From an archaeon (GTDB lineage: Archaea; Nanobdellota; Nanobdellia; Woesearchaeales; GW2011-AR9), in assembly GCA_018696395.1 (NCBI GenBank), contig JABHQR010000011.1, positions 1 through 64,000 on the forward strand: a stretch of DNA of 64,000 nt, read 5' to 3'. Below, piece by piece: positions 9,806 through 20,882 of the stretch. A model generated the notes under the pieces. That model was not told the origin of the DNA. It saw nothing but the letters and a program-made list of their open reading frames with translations, and made no database searches. Numbering within the stretch: the stretch's first letter is position 1; every line of letters starts with the position of its first letter. The translations under genes were made by a program, and so were the position numbers.

Positions 9806-12499
9806 TTAGAAATTATCTTTCTTATTAAAAATTAAGTAGTTATTCAAATTATATTTTTTATTTTTAATATAATTATTTCTTTTTGGCCTGATTACAAAAT
9901 CCTCCAAAATCATGTTATTCAATGAATTATTATTTCCAATGTAGCCAATTATTGAACTTGATTTGTCTCTTTTTTCTCTTGGTATCTCTTGTGTGATATT
10001 GTGATCTTCAGAAACATTTGTTTTTTGTTCTAGAATCTTTATATCTTCCAAATTTGATATGTATTCGTTTATTTCACTTGTTCTTTGTTCTAAATGATCT
10101 TCTCTTTTATTTAGTCTCATTCTTTCATTATAAGATGTCGATACCCCACTTGTAGAATGATGTGCGTCTGCTTTTCTTTGTTCTTCTGGTGTTGGTTCTG
10201 ATTCTTGGGTTGAATTCCAATCAGTAATTCTTGCAATTCTAGCTTCATAACTTAATTCCGGAGATAATGTTTCGTATTCTTCTAACACTCTATCTAACAT
10301 TTCGTAAGGGGAAAGCATTTTATCATTAGCTACTCCAATTGTTCTTAATCTTTTACTTAAGTTTTTCCTTTCACTTACTGGGATTAATTCCATTGTTCTA
10401 ACAAGCGCATTAAGTACTTTTTCTGGAGAATATCTCCTTCTAACCTCCCCATGGAATTCATTCCAAGTACGTTTTCTTCTGATGTAATCAATTGCTTCTG
10501 GTAAAGCTATTCCTGTTGCAATAGACCCTCCTAAAACTGCTGCACCTTGGGCAATCCCCGAAATACCTAATAAATTTGTTAAAGTCAAGTAAGGAAAAAT
10601 TGAAAAACTAAAAGTTAAAAGTTTCTTTGTAAGCCATTCATTGGGTGCATTATAATTACTTTTATTATTTAATTCTCTTTTCTTACTTCTACTAAACACT
10701 AAGTTTATATTACAAGTGTCTTCATTATCGTTACTTGATTCTTGATGCTTAAATTCTAACCCTTCATCTTCTAAAGATAATAAAACTGCTAATTCACGAA
10801 TATCTCTTTTATATTTGCCTTTTCTTGGCTGATCTATTAACCTTTTTTCTAAAGAATTCACTCTTGATTGTAAATCTTGATTTATTTGTGGTCTTGCATA
10901 AGGATTCTGTTTTTCTTCTCTTTCTGCTTCTTTCCTTTTCTCTTCATTTGAGCTTAACAATTTCAAATATGTTTGATATTTTTCTTCATCAATACTTTCG
11001 TAACTACTTCTGTTAAACTCTCTGATTCCTGTAAATATATCCTGTGCTTCTTTGGCAGTTAAACCTGCTTCGGCTGATAATTCAATAAATTTTCTGAAGT
11101 TTTGGTTTGAGCAATATCTTTTTAGATTTGGATTTTGCTCAGTTGTTATGTGGCTAGGCCCAGAAAAATAATTTAATGACATTAAAGCAATTTCTTTTCT
11201 TGTATATCCAAATATTTTCTCTGGATTTTCTCTGTCGAATCTTTCAACAGCAGTTTCAATTTCACTTACTGGCTTACTAGTGTCAGAATAAAGTTTGATT
11301 GCTAAATCTACCATTTGAGAATCTCTTTCTAAATATGATAATGCTTTACGATATTTTTTAAGTGCTTTTAGTTTTCTTTCATATGACTTTTTTTTATTTC
11401 TTAAGGAACTTAAAATAACTTTACTTGTATCTGCATAAGGAATGTTCCAATCTGGAATAAACCAATTATCGTTTTTCTTATCCACTTTACTTCCTTGTAT
11501 TCCAGAATCGTAAGTAGTTTCAATTTCATTTTCCAATCCTTTCAATCTCTGAACTCTAGCAACAACTTCTCTTGCAGAAGGTCTTGCTTTGTAATTGATA
11601 TTTGTCATATCTTCGATAAGTGTAATCAAATCTTTATTGGTTGTAGCTTGTTCAACCAAAGGCCTAAGTTCTTCATAATTAATTTGTCCCCTGGTAAAAT
11701 CATAGAAATCAGCAGGGTCCTTTTTAGTAATCATATAAATCATTAATGCTCCCAATCCATAAACATCTGACTGGGTAAATATTCTTCCAATACCTACCTC
11801 TTGTCCAGCGAAACCTGGCGTCATTGCTCTGGTGGTATGAGATGATTCATCACATACTTCATCAATTGCAGAACCATGATCAATTATTGTAACTTGGCCA
11901 GTTTCTGAATCATAACGAACATTTCCTGGACTTAAATCTCCATGCTTAATTGCGGGAGTAAATTCATCATGCAAATATTCTAATGCGGATGCAACTTGTT
12001 CAGTTATGTCAAGAACTTCTTCTGTTTTTAATCCTTGTTCAGAAACAATTTCAGCCAAATCTTTTCCTGGCGCTTTATTGTAAACTAATCTGTGTTCCAT
12101 TTCACTGATTCTTTCATATCCCATTAAACTCATATGGTTAGGGTGATTTAGTTTATGACCAATTCTAACCTGGTCTTCAATTCTTCTTAACTCTTTTTCT
12201 TTGTCAACAGAATGTATATGGTCTGGAAATGTGATGTCTTTAACAAAAACTTCAGTACCATCTTCAAGTGTTCCAAAATTTCTTTCAACTTTAAGTTGGT
12301 AATCTCCTCTTTTAGGTTGTTTATTTACTGTTACAGAAACTCTTGCAGGGGTAACTTCATCTTCAAGTCCATTGAAACTAGAATTAACTCTCCCATAAGT
12401 GCTTGAATTAGCACTCCTTTGAGCTTCTTCATCTTTCCTCTTTTTGGCAGCTGCTGCTTGAGCTTGTGCCGCTTGATTAACAGTATTAACCATAATCAA
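9806..12499 (-). CDS. Eukaryotic-like Ser/Thr protein kinase with C-terminal membrane region
   Basis: FVKDIT, HPNHMSLMGYE, HGDLSPGNVRYD, VTIIDHGSA, TPGFAGQEV..SDVYGLGALMIYMIT; hydrophobic C-terminal half around TLTNLLGISGIAQGAAVLGGSIATGIALP. Confidence 0.85.
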   Translation of the reverse strand: MIMVNTVNQAAQAQAAAAKKRKDEEAQRSANSSTYGRVNSSFNGLEDEVTPARVSVTVNKQPKRGDYQLKVERNFGTLEDGTEVFVKDITFPDHIHSVDKEKELRRIEDQVRIGHKLNHPNHMSLMGYERISEMEHRLVYNKAPGKDLAEIVSEQGLKTEEVLDITEQVASALEYLHDEFTPAIKHGDLSPGNVRYDSETGQVTIIDHGSAIDEVCDESSHTTRAMTPGFAGQEVGIGRIFTQSDVYGLGALMIYMITKKDPADFYDFTRGQINYEELRPLVEQATTNKDLITLIEDMTNINYKARPSAREVVARVQRLKGLENEIETTYDSGIQGSKVDKKNDNWFIPDWNIPYADTSKVILSSLRNKKKSYERKLKALKKYRKALSYLERDSQMVDLAIKLYSDTSKPVSEIETAVERFDRENPEKIFGYTRKEIALMSLNYFSGPSHITTEQNPNLKRYCSNQNFRKFIELSAEAGLTAKEAQDIFTGIREFNRSSYESIDEEKYQTYLKLLSSNEEKRKEAEREEKQNPYARPQINQDLQSRVNSLEKRLIDQPRKGKYKRDIRELAVLLSLEDEGLEFKHQESSNDNEDTCNINLVFSRSKKRELNNKSNYNAPNEWLTKKLLTFSFSIFPYLTLTNLLGISGIAQGAAVLGGSIATGIALPEAIDYIRRKRTWNEFHGEVRRRYSPEKVLNALVRTMELIPVSERKNLSKRLRTIGVANDKMLSPYEMLDRVLEEYETLSPELSYEARIARITDWNSTQESEPTPEEQRKADAHHSTSGVSTSYNERMRLNKREDHLEQRTSEINEYISNLEDIKILEQKTNVSEDHNITQEIPREKRDKSSSIIGYIGNNNSLNNMILEDFVIRPKRNNYIKNKKYNLNNYLIFNKKDNF

Positions 12500-12638
12500 T
12501 TAAGAACAATTCTACTTTATAAACTTTTCGTTTATTTCATTACCTGATAGTAGTTAACCTTACCAAAACAAGGCAAATATACAAAAATTTATTAATTTAT
12601 TAGTATCAATAAAAATTAACAAAAAATAAAGAAAAAAA

Positions 12639-14642
12639 TTATTCAATCAACACATCATATACCCAAACTTCAGAACTGACCATGTAAAAAACATACATTT
12701 TATTAGAATTAGGATCATATGTAAACCTGCTTTTAACATATTGATTACTTGCCATATCAATTGCATCTAGTTGTTCCATGTTAGTATTCATGACAATTAA
12801 TCTTTCTAATTCATTATCTTGTTCTTTAACTTTCACTGAAAACAATAATCCATCATCGTTATCTACTGCAAATACTGAATATTCTGTAGTTGTATCCCTT
12901 AAATATTCGTCAGTGGTTGCATCATAAACATTTTCGCCAATATACATTTTATCGTGGAAGTTATCGACAAACAAAGAGTAAGGAAAGTCAACTAGGCCTT
13001 TATTTTTATCTATTGAAATCTCTTCAACTAATTGGTAATCATTTAATCCATCATAAACATAAACCATTTTTGGAACATTTGCATAAACATACAATTTCAT
13101 TTCTGGTTCATAAGTCGCTGAAATTAATACTCCTGGGCCGCCTAAATCCTCATAATTTACATCATACTCTTCAACATCAATTACTTTAATCACTTCACCA
13201 CTTACTGCATCAATTGCTACAACAACATTTTGTTCAGGTATTACTGGATATAAAATTTTATTTGTATAATCATAACTCATGATCCCAATACCATCTGTTT
13301 CACCTTCTGGAACGCCAAGTTCAAATTCATCTATCTTTTCTCCCGTTAAGGAATTCAATACACTAATTTCACTTGCTAAAAAATCAAATGTAAATACTTG
13401 ATCTAAATCTGGGTCATATGCAATACCTACTGGCCAACCACCAACTTCTAATTCTTCAAAACTATTATCATTTAAATCTAACATGAAAATTTTATCTCCA
13501 CCACCTAATCTGTTTCTTAGAAATAATTTTCCTTCTTTAGTGATAATGCCTCCTTCAACAGAACTACCTTGGGAAATAATGTCATATTCACCACTTTCTA
13601 AATCAATTATTGTAATGGAATTATAATCATTATTTGTTAGAAATAATAAATTGTCTTCAAATCCAACACTCCCTCGTTTATGTTTACTAACTATTTCAGT
13701 TTCATATAACACTTCTTTTGTTTCAATGCTGATTACACTAAAACCACCTTTATAATTTTCAATAGTTCCATCATCAAAACCATTTTCAGTTACAACCACT
13801 ACATAATCTTTAGTTACGTAAAGGTCGTTAGGATCTGGTACAATTCCATTAACTGCAATTGGTTTTTCATCTAAATTTTCAAAATCATAAATCATTAATT
13901 TTCCTTTAATTAACATCCAAAGTTCATTATTAGAATAAATAATTGAATCTGGTTTTGTAGAAAAATCAATTGAACCATAATATTCTTTATCATAATTTTC
14001 GTCATAGGAATATATGTCATGATCTTCAATTCCAAGTGAATACATTGATCCTTCAACAGAAAATTTTGTAGTTAAACCTAGTTCAAATTCATTAATTTGG
14101 TTTAAATTAGTTTTATCTAAAACTATGTTGGTATTATTTTCGATAGTTGAAATAATTATGTTTTCATTGTCTAGGTATGCTGAAGCAAGAGAAATTTCTT
14201 TCTTAAAATGAAAACTATTCATTAATTCAAATGTAATCCCATCATAACCATACATTGCATCCTCAACAATTATGTATAAACTTCCTTCACCACATAATAA
14301 ATATTTTAATTCAAATTCCCCTATGCCAATTTCTGTAGGTAAATAATCAACAACTTTGTATGTTTCATCAACTTTTTCATAGACTGCAATATCGGAAGTC
14401 ATAATCCCTGCCGAATATGCTTGGTCAATAGATTCATCATAACACACATCATACATTTTTAATGCATTTGAATCTGGTAATCCTAAAAATGAATTCATAG
14501 AATAAATTTGGTTAAGTTCTAGGGTTACTTTTCCAGTTGGACCTTCTGGTCCAGCTTCGTATAAATCTTTAATGGTGGTGGGCATACATCCAATTATAAG
14601 GATTAAGAGAATTAATAGATTAATTATGTGGATTTTTTTCAT
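12639..14642 (-). CDS. Putative lipoprotein, YncE/beta-propeller-like repeats
   Basis: Lipobox LILIIGC; repeated Y/V-D-x-SG-E segments typical of WD40-like propellers. Confidence 0.7.
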   Translation of the reverse strand: MKKIHIINLLILLILIIGCMPTTIKDLYEAGPEGPTGKVTLELNQIYSMNSFLGLPDSNALKMYDVCYDESIDQAYSAGIMTSDIAVYEKVDETYKVVDYLPTEIGIGEFELKYLLCGEGSLYIIVEDAMYGYDGITFELMNSFHFKKEISLASAYLDNENIIISTIENNTNIVLDKTNLNQINEFELGLTTKFSVEGSMYSLGIEDHDIYSYDENYDKEYYGSIDFSTKPDSIIYSNNELWMLIKGKLMIYDFENLDEKPIAVNGIVPDPNDLYVTKDYVVVVTENGFDDGTIENYKGGFSVISIETKEVLYETEIVSKHKRGSVGFEDNLLFLTNNDYNSITIIDLESGEYDIISQGSSVEGGIITKEGKLFLRNRLGGGDKIFMLDLNDNSFEELEVGGWPVGIAYDPDLDQVFTFDFLASEISVLNSLTGEKIDEFELGVPEGETDGIGIMSYDYTNKILYPVIPEQNVVVAIDAVSGEVIKVIDVEEYDVNYEDLGGPGVLISATYEPEMKLYVYANVPKMVYVYDGLNDYQLVEEISIDKNKGLVDFPYSLFVDNFHDKMYIGENVYDATTDEYLRDTTTEYSVFAVDNDDGLLFSVKVKEQDNELERLIVMNTNMEQLDAIDMASNQYVKSRFTYDPNSNKMYVFYMVSSEVWVYDVLIE

Positions 14643-14698
14643 AATTGAGTGAATGCATTTACATTATATTAAACTTACTAATATTTTGAATATGTAAT

Positions 14699-15955
14699 TT
14701 AATTTCTGTTAACCCAAAGATAAACTTTATCATTCATCCTCACTTTTTCATTAATTGGAATTGTTATTTTCATCCCTTTTTCAGCAGATTCAATATTTTT
14801 ATTGTCTAAACTGTTACGAATAATTTCTACTTTTTCTTTTACAACACCAGTAGTTGGACCAATAACTACAATTTCATCTCCTTTGACAATTTCATTAGCT
14901 TCAATTTCAATTTCCATAACATTAACTTTAGAAAAATAATTTTTTACAGTTCCTAACTGTTTTTTTTGTTTGGTTGCTTTAGAACCATAACAATCACACC
15001 ATTCACCTAATTTATTTCCAAGATAATATCCTCCATGCCAAAATCCTCGATTAAAAACTTCTTCTAATTGTTTAACCCAATTATTAATTTTTTCTTCATT
15101 AAATTTGTAAGTTAAACAAGCATCTGTAGCTTCCCTGTAAGATTTTACAGTTGTATAAACATAATCGGGTGAACGTCCTCTTCCTTCAATTTTTAATACT
15201 GAAACTCCACTATCAATAATCTTGTCTAAAAATTTGATGGTACACAAATCTTTAGGTGACATGATAAATTTATTATCTACAATTAATTCATCTCCTGTTT
15301 CTTCATCAGTAACAAGGTAAGAACGTCTACATGCTTGTAAACATGCTCCTCGGTTTGCTGAAAAATTGTATTGTGCTAAACTCATATAGCATTTGCCTGA
15401 AATGGAAACACATAATGCTCCATGAACAAAAATTTCAATTTCAATTAAATTATTTTTAGGACCGCAAATATTTTCACTTTTAATTTTTTCACAAATCTCT
15501 TTTATTTGTTCAATTTTTAATTCACGTGCTAGTACAATCACATCTGCATATTTTGAATAAAATTTGATTGCTTCAAAATTAGATACATTAGCTTGTGTGG
15601 AAATGTGTACCTCTAATTCTATTGAATGGGCATATTCAATTACAGAAATATCGCTTGCAATTACTGCTGTGATGCCTGTTTGTTTAGCTCTGTCACACAA
15701 TTGTTTTATTAATTCAAGTTCGTTATCATAGACAACTGTATTAAGTGTTAAATAAGATTTAACATTATTTTCTTTACAGATCTGAGCAACTTTTTCTAAA
15801 TCGTCAAGTTCAAAATTGGCTGATCTTGATCTCATGTTAAGGTCTCCGACTCCAAAATAGATGGAGTTGGTCCCTGCTTTAATTGCAGCTGCTAAAGATT
15901 CGTAAGAACCTGCCGGTGCCATAATTTCAATTTTTTTTTGATTAATAATTGTCAT
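14699..15955 (-). CDS. Peptidase U32 family protein
   Basis: IMAPAGSYESLAAAIKAGTNSIYFGVGDLNMR; FVHGALCVSISGKCYMS..NRGACLQACRR; LKIEGRGRSPDYV. Confidence 0.95.
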   Translation of the reverse strand: MTIINQKKIEIMAPAGSYESLAAAIKAGTNSIYFGVGDLNMRSRSANFELDDLEKVAQICKENNVKSYLTLNTVVYDNELELIKQLCDRAKQTGITAVIASDISVIEYAHSIELEVHISTQANVSNFEAIKFYSKYADVIVLARELKIEQIKEICEKIKSENICGPKNNLIEIEIFVHGALCVSISGKCYMSLAQYNFSANRGACLQACRRSYLVTDEETGDELIVDNKFIMSPKDLCTIKFLDKIIDSGVSVLKIEGRGRSPDYVYTTVKSYREATDACLTYKFNEEKINNWVKQLEEVFNRGFWHGGYYLGNKLGEWCDCYGSKATKQKKQLGTVKNYFSKVNVMEIEIEANEIVKGDEIVVIGPTTGVVKEKVEIIRNSLDNKNIESAEKGMKITIPINEKVRMNDKVYLWVNRN

Positions 15956-16033
15956 AATGTTAGTTACAATAGTATTTTTTTAAAAAAGTATTGAAAAGAA
16001 AAAGTATTAATAATAAATTTAATTTTATATTTA

Positions 16034-16576
16034 CTAATTATCGCCTAAGTATCTTTTGTATGCGTTATTTTTACTTTGCATGTCAAAGAATTTCTTTAGC
16101 ATTGCTTGGAATCCATATAGCCTATATATTAATGTGTCTCCATATTTTAGTTCTAATTCTTCCCTTACCAATTTAAAGTATATCTCCCATACTTTGTCCC
16201 AAATTTTCCATGGGCCACCTTTGAATCTTTTCTGCCAATCTAATGATATGCTTGGTTTAATAACAATTTCAATTCTAGCATTTGTTAATGTTTTTTGTTT
16301 ACCATCACTTTCGATTACAACTTCCATTTGGTCCCACGTATGGGCTTCAATCAAAATTTTAAAACTTGCTAGTTGGTCAACATCTCTTTCTAAGATCCAT
16401 TTAAATTCTTGTTCTGCGCCTTTTGTTGAAGGAACTTTATGTTTATATGATGCTTCATGCCACCGATAACCAAAATTTTTTGACCAATCAACAATTGCAG
16501 CATATAATCCATCAAAATCAAACAGGCCTTCATAACGTACATACATCTGGTGAATGTTCTTCCAACTTTTTGACAT
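16034..16576 (-). CDS. Conserved-looking hypothetical protein
   Basis: 180 aa ORF. Confidence 0.6.
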   Translation of the reverse strand: MSKSWKNIHQMYVRYEGLFDFDGLYAAIVDWSKNFGYRWHEASYKHKVPSTKGAEQEFKWILERDVDQLASFKILIEAHTWDQMEVVIESDGKQKTLTNARIEIVIKPSISLDWQKRFKGGPWKIWDKVWEIYFKLVREELELKYGDTLIYRLYGFQAMLKKFFDMQSKNNAYKRYLGDN

Positions 16577-16700
16577 AATATTAAGTATAAATTCAGTGTT
16601 TATAAAAGTTTTCAGAAGTATGAATGAACTTATGAGTTAATGTATTATATGTGTCAGAAGCAATAAATCTTTATATCTTAAAGTATAATCACTTTTTAAA

Positions 16701-17759
16701 ATGCAACAAGGGTGGATAATTCAACATAATCTTCCTCAACGTTATGAACCTAATGGTTTTGTTGAAGGTAGGGAAATTCGATCTTCTGACTTAGATTTTG
16801 TTAATAAACTATTAAGGGAATTTCAAGTTGAAGGTAATTTGGTGCGAGATGTAACTTTCGTTATGGAATTTACCCCTACTGTTTTATCTCATAATAAAGC
16901 ATATTGTGATAGAAGTAATATTGCACTTTCTTATGATACTGACAAATTTAGATTTGAATTTAATCCATTAAATGCTTTTTGTGAACCTGAAGAAAGAATA
17001 CAAAATCTTGCAAGAATTGTTAATGCTTGGACTGGTAATGAAGTTGATTTAAGTTTAAAACTAAGTGATTTGCAAGAAAAATTTGGCCAATTGAGAACAA
17101 GTACTAACAAATTTCATGCAAGTATGGTGGGTGTATTAGGTAAGAATTATACCAGGCAAGATTTGTTAGAAGTATATCAACAAAATTTTAAAAAGTTGGA
17201 GTCAGATGGTTTTGTACTCGGTCAATATTTTCACACTTATCTTGCTAGATTAGAATCAGGGGGGGGTAATTATGATGATTATATCCCTTCTGAAATTGGA
17301 ATTCCATTAAAGGTTGGTTCTTTAAATGTTAATTGTTTTTATAATGTGCTAAATTATGATTCTTCAATTAGGTCTAAAATTAAAACTAGTTTGAAAGAAA
17401 ATATTGATTTTCATGATTCTCATTATGTGGCCGAAGGTAAACTTTTAGAATCTAAACAGATCAATTTTTCTTTAGAATCAATACATCAAGCTGGTTTTAA
17501 GGGGATCAGAGACATATATTGGATGGTTCCAAAATTACGTGGACATTTAGGTTCAGGATTTCATCAAAGAAGGTTTGAAAATTATCCCAAGGTATCATTT
17601 AATGATTTAGTAAGTCAAATGGGTGCTTGTGGTAATTTTGATATATCTAAATCTGAGAAAGATTATGATTTTTTTGATAAATTAAGGGTTCATTTTGGAT
17701 TAAATGAAAAAACAGAAAGAATTCCTTGTAATGCAAGCATTATGGCTGGTTTTTATTAA
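16701..17759 (+). CDS. Hypothetical protein
   Basis: 352 aa ORF. Confidence 0.6.
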   Translation: MQQGWIIQHNLPQRYEPNGFVEGREIRSSDLDFVNKLLREFQVEGNLVRDVTFVMEFTPTVLSHNKAYCDRSNIALSYDTDKFRFEFNPLNAFCEPEERIQNLARIVNAWTGNEVDLSLKLSDLQEKFGQLRTSTNKFHASMVGVLGKNYTRQDLLEVYQQNFKKLESDGFVLGQYFHTYLARLESGGGNYDDYIPSEIGIPLKVGSLNVNCFYNVLNYDSSIRSKIKTSLKENIDFHDSHYVAEGKLLESKQINFSLESIHQAGFKGIRDIYWMVPKLRGHLGSGFHQRRFENYPKVSFNDLVSQMGACGNFDISKSEKDYDFFDKLRVHFGLNEKTERIPCNASIMAGFY

Positions 17760-17891
17760 ATTAATCTTAAATAAAATGTCTTATGTTTAGTAATTTAACA
17801 CAAAATCTATTGCATTACCAAAAAGTTTATAAATAACCTGGTTTCTTGAGCATTAAACCGCATGAACTACCTGTGTGTAGGAGGGAATTAA

Positions 17892-18530
17892 ATGGATAAA
17901 AAACGAGTATTTGAAGTTCTTAAAGAACTGAAGGAAAAAACTAAGAAAAGAAATTTCGTTCAGTCATATGACTTAATAATCAATTTAAAGAATATTAATA
18001 TAAAACAAAATTCTGTTAATCATTCTGTAATTATGCCATTTCCAAAAGGTAAAAAAATTAAAGTTGCTGCTTTTGTTGGTCCTGAACTTGATGAACAAGC
18101 AAATAAATTCTGTGATTTGGTAATCAAAGAAGCTCAATTTAAAGATTTTGATGCTAAAAAAATAAAGAAAGTTGCTCAAGAATATGATTATTTCATAGCA
18201 CAGGCAAGCTTAATGCCTAAAGTAGCAGCTGCATTCGGTAAGATTTTGGGTACTAAAGGTAAAATGCCAAACCCTAAATTAGGTTGTGTTATACCGCCAA
18301 ACGCTTCTTTGGATGTTTTAATAACAAAATTAAGTAAAACTATTCAAATGGTTGCAAGGAAAGCTACAAATTTACAATGTATTGTTGGTAAAGAAAATAT
18401 GTCTGATGAGGAAATTGCTGAAAATATTATCTCGGTATATCATTCAACAGTAAAACAATTACCTAACGAACTTCAAAATGTTAAAAATGTTAAAATTAAA
18501 TTAACAATGAGTAAGGCGGTGACTGTATAA
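17892..18530 (+). CDS. rpl1: Ribosomal protein L1
   Basis: FDLIINLK-type N-terminus, LMPKVAAAFGKILGTKGKMPNPKLGCVIPPN. Confidence 0.97.
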   Translation: MDKKRVFEVLKELKEKTKKRNFVQSYDLIINLKNINIKQNSVNHSVIMPFPKGKKIKVAAFVGPELDEQANKFCDLVIKEAQFKDFDAKKIKKVAQEYDYFIAQASLMPKVAAAFGKILGTKGKMPNPKLGCVIPPNASLDVLITKLSKTIQMVARKATNLQCIVGKENMSDEEIAENIISVYHSTVKQLPNELQNVKNVKIKLTMSKAVTV

Positions 18531-18531
18531 A

Positions 18532-19371
18532 ATGCCTAGCGACAACAAAATCAAATTAGTAAAAGTGCTTATTGAAAAAGCTAATACTTATCCTATTATT
18601 GGTGTTGTTAACATGCAAAGTCTTCCTGCTCAACAATTACAGAAGATGAGAAGTACCTTGAGGAAAAAAGGTGTAGAAATTATCATGACTCGGAAGAAGT
18701 TGATAAAGAGATCTTTAAAAACTGCTGATAAAGATAAAATTGATAGTTTAATTGAAAATTTAAGTGGGATGCCAGCATTATTGTTTACCAACGATAATCC
18801 TTTCGCATTATATTCCACACTTCAAAAAAGTAAATCAGAAGCACCTGCAAAAGCAGGACAAATAGCTCCTAGGGATATAATTGTAAGGGCAGGACCTACA
18901 AATTTTGCACCTGGGCCAATTATTTCAGAATTAGCATCAGTTGGTATTAAAACTAAAGTTGATGGTGGTAAGTTAGCAATTTTAGATGATGTTGTTGTAG
19001 CAAAAGAAGGAGATGAAATTTCAGCTAAATTAGCTGAAACTTTGAAAAGGTTAGATATTAAACCAATGGAAATTGGTTTAGATTTAGTTGCTGTCTGGGA
19101 AGATGGATTTATATTCAAAGCTAAAGACTTGAGGATTGACGAAGCAGAGTATACCGCAAACTTTACCCAAGCAGAACAGTGGGCTTTTAATTTAGCAATG
19201 GACACTGGTTACTTGTGTGAAGCTACAGTTGAACCTCTTGTTCAGAAAGCATTTAGAGAAGCTAAAAACGTAGCAGTAGAAGCTGGAATTCTTTCAGCAG
19301 ATACAACTGATGCAATTTTAGCAAAAGTTGAAGCGCAAGCAATGGCTTTGAAAAATGAAGCTAAATTGTGA
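18532..19371 (+). CDS. rplP0: Ribosomal protein L10/P0
   Basis: VVNMQSLPAQQLQKMRSTLRKKGVEIIMTRKKLIKRSL; operon position after L1. Confidence 0.96.
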   Translation: MPSDNKIKLVKVLIEKANTYPIIGVVNMQSLPAQQLQKMRSTLRKKGVEIIMTRKKLIKRSLKTADKDKIDSLIENLSGMPALLFTNDNPFALYSTLQKSKSEAPAKAGQIAPRDIIVRAGPTNFAPGPIISELASVGIKTKVDGGKLAILDDVVVAKEGDEISAKLAETLKRLDIKPMEIGLDLVAVWEDGFIFKAKDLRIDEAEYTANFTQAEQWAFNLAMDTGYLCEATVEPLVQKAFREAKNVAVEAGILSADTTDAILAKVEAQAMALKNEAKL

Positions 19372-19486
19372 AGTTTAGCTTTTGTTTGCAAAAATTAATT
19401 TCGTAAGAAAGGTTTTGTTTGAAAAATCAGACAAAATTTACAAATAAAAATAAAGGAATCACAATACGTGTCGAAGGAGGACGAAA

Positions 19487-19795
19487 ATGGAATACATTTA
19501 CAGTGCAATGTTACTTTATAAAGCTGGAAAAGAAATCACTGAAGACGCAGTTAAAGCAGTTCTTACTGCAGCGGGCGTTAAAGTTGATGAAGCTAGGATT
19601 AAAGCACTAGTTGCAGCACTTCAAGGAGTTAATATCGAAGAAGCTATTAGTAAAGCAGCAACTGTTGCAGCTGCACCAGTGGCAGCAGTAAGTAGTGATG
19701 CACCAGCTGAAGAAAAGAAAGAAGAAAAGAATCCTGAAGAAGAAAAGAAGAACGAAGAAGCTGCAGCAGCAGGTCTTGGCGCTTTATTCGGTTAA
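19487..19795 (+). CDS. rpl12: Ribosomal protein P1/L12
   Basis: [32 protein letters not shown]-terminal acidic tail ending GLGALFG. Confidence 0.96.
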   Translation: MEYIYSAMLLYKAGKEITEDAVKAVLTAAGVKVDEARIKALVAALQGVNIEEAISKAATVAAAPVAAVSSDAPAEEKKEEKNPEEEKKNEEAAAAGLGALFG

Positions 19796-19948
19796 GAAGG
19801 AATTTTTTCTTAATATTTTTTTTAATTTTTTTAATTATAATTTAAATTAATTACAGAATTCATTACAAAAAACAAAAATTTAAAATAAGAGTTTGTTAAT
19901 GACATACATTAATAAGCAGATATGTTCAATGAACCAGAATAATTTTCA

Positions 19949-20812
19949 ATGGTTGAGGTTAATAATAACTTGTCACAAGAAGAATTTGATAAATTTAAAA
20001 AAGAGTTTCATTCTTTAAAATCTAAACTTAATGCTAGTTCTCAAAATAAAGAATCAACTTATCGTAGTTTGAGATCTGTTACTGATAAAATTAAGGCTAG
20101 GAATCAAAAAGTTAAATCACTTAAAGAAGAAAGAGATGATCTTACTAAACAAGTTAAAAGTTTAAAGAAAGTTCGTGATGATCTTAATCAAAAAGTTAAA
20201 GATAATTCTGGCGAATTCAAAAAAATTGCTGATAAGAAAAAGGAAATTTTAGGTAAAGTTAATGTAAAACAATCTCCTGGGTCAATTAAAAGAGAAATTG
20301 AGATGTTACAAACTAAAATTGAAACTGAAGTTATGCCTTTTTCTAAAGAAAAAGCAATTACTAAAACAATTAAGGAACTTAAATCTCAATTAGGTGAGTT
20401 CAATAAAATTAATGATTCTTTAAAAGAAGTAGGGATTGATCCTGACCAGTTAAAAGATATGAAGGAAATTAAGAAACAGGCAGAAGAATCACATAAACAA
20501 GTTCAAGAAGTTGCTGATAAATCTCAATCTAAACACGAAAAAATTAACGAAATTTTTAATGAGCTTAAGGAATTAAGAAAAGAAGAAAAACCTTTAGCTG
20601 AAAAATATTTAGCGCAAAAAAAAGAGTATGAAGATGTTAAAAAGAATTTTGATGAATCTTCAAAAAGATATAATGATTTGAAAAAGGAATTAGGTATCAG
20701 GGAAGAAGAAACTATGAAGCATCAAGTTAAAGAGAAAAAGAAAGAAGTTAAAGAAAAGATGCGTAAAGGTAAGAAACTTTCTACTGAAGATATCTTGGCG
20801 TTCCAAGCATAA
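19949..20812 (+). CDS. Coiled-coil protein (COG1340-like)
   Basis: Heptad-rich Lys/Glu protein downstream of the ribosomal stalk operon. Confidence 0.65.
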   Translation: MVEVNNNLSQEEFDKFKKEFHSLKSKLNASSQNKESTYRSLRSVTDKIKARNQKVKSLKEERDDLTKQVKSLKKVRDDLNQKVKDNSGEFKKIADKKKEILGKVNVKQSPGSIKREIEMLQTKIETEVMPFSKEKAITKTIKELKSQLGEFNKINDSLKEVGIDPDQLKDMKEIKKQAEESHKQVQEVADKSQSKHEKINEIFNELKELRKEEKPLAEKYLAQKKEYEDVKKNFDESSKRYNDLKKELGIREEETMKHQVKEKKKEVKEKMRKGKKLSTEDILAFQA

Positions 20813-20882
20813 TTTTTATATTTTATTCTTAATTAATTATTTTATAGAAAATATTATATATAAATCTCTATTTTTTTTACAT

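Noticed and set aside
19419-19610. ORF overlapping the start of ribosomal protein P1
   Set aside because: Wrong frame relative to the clear P1 coding sequence at 19487.
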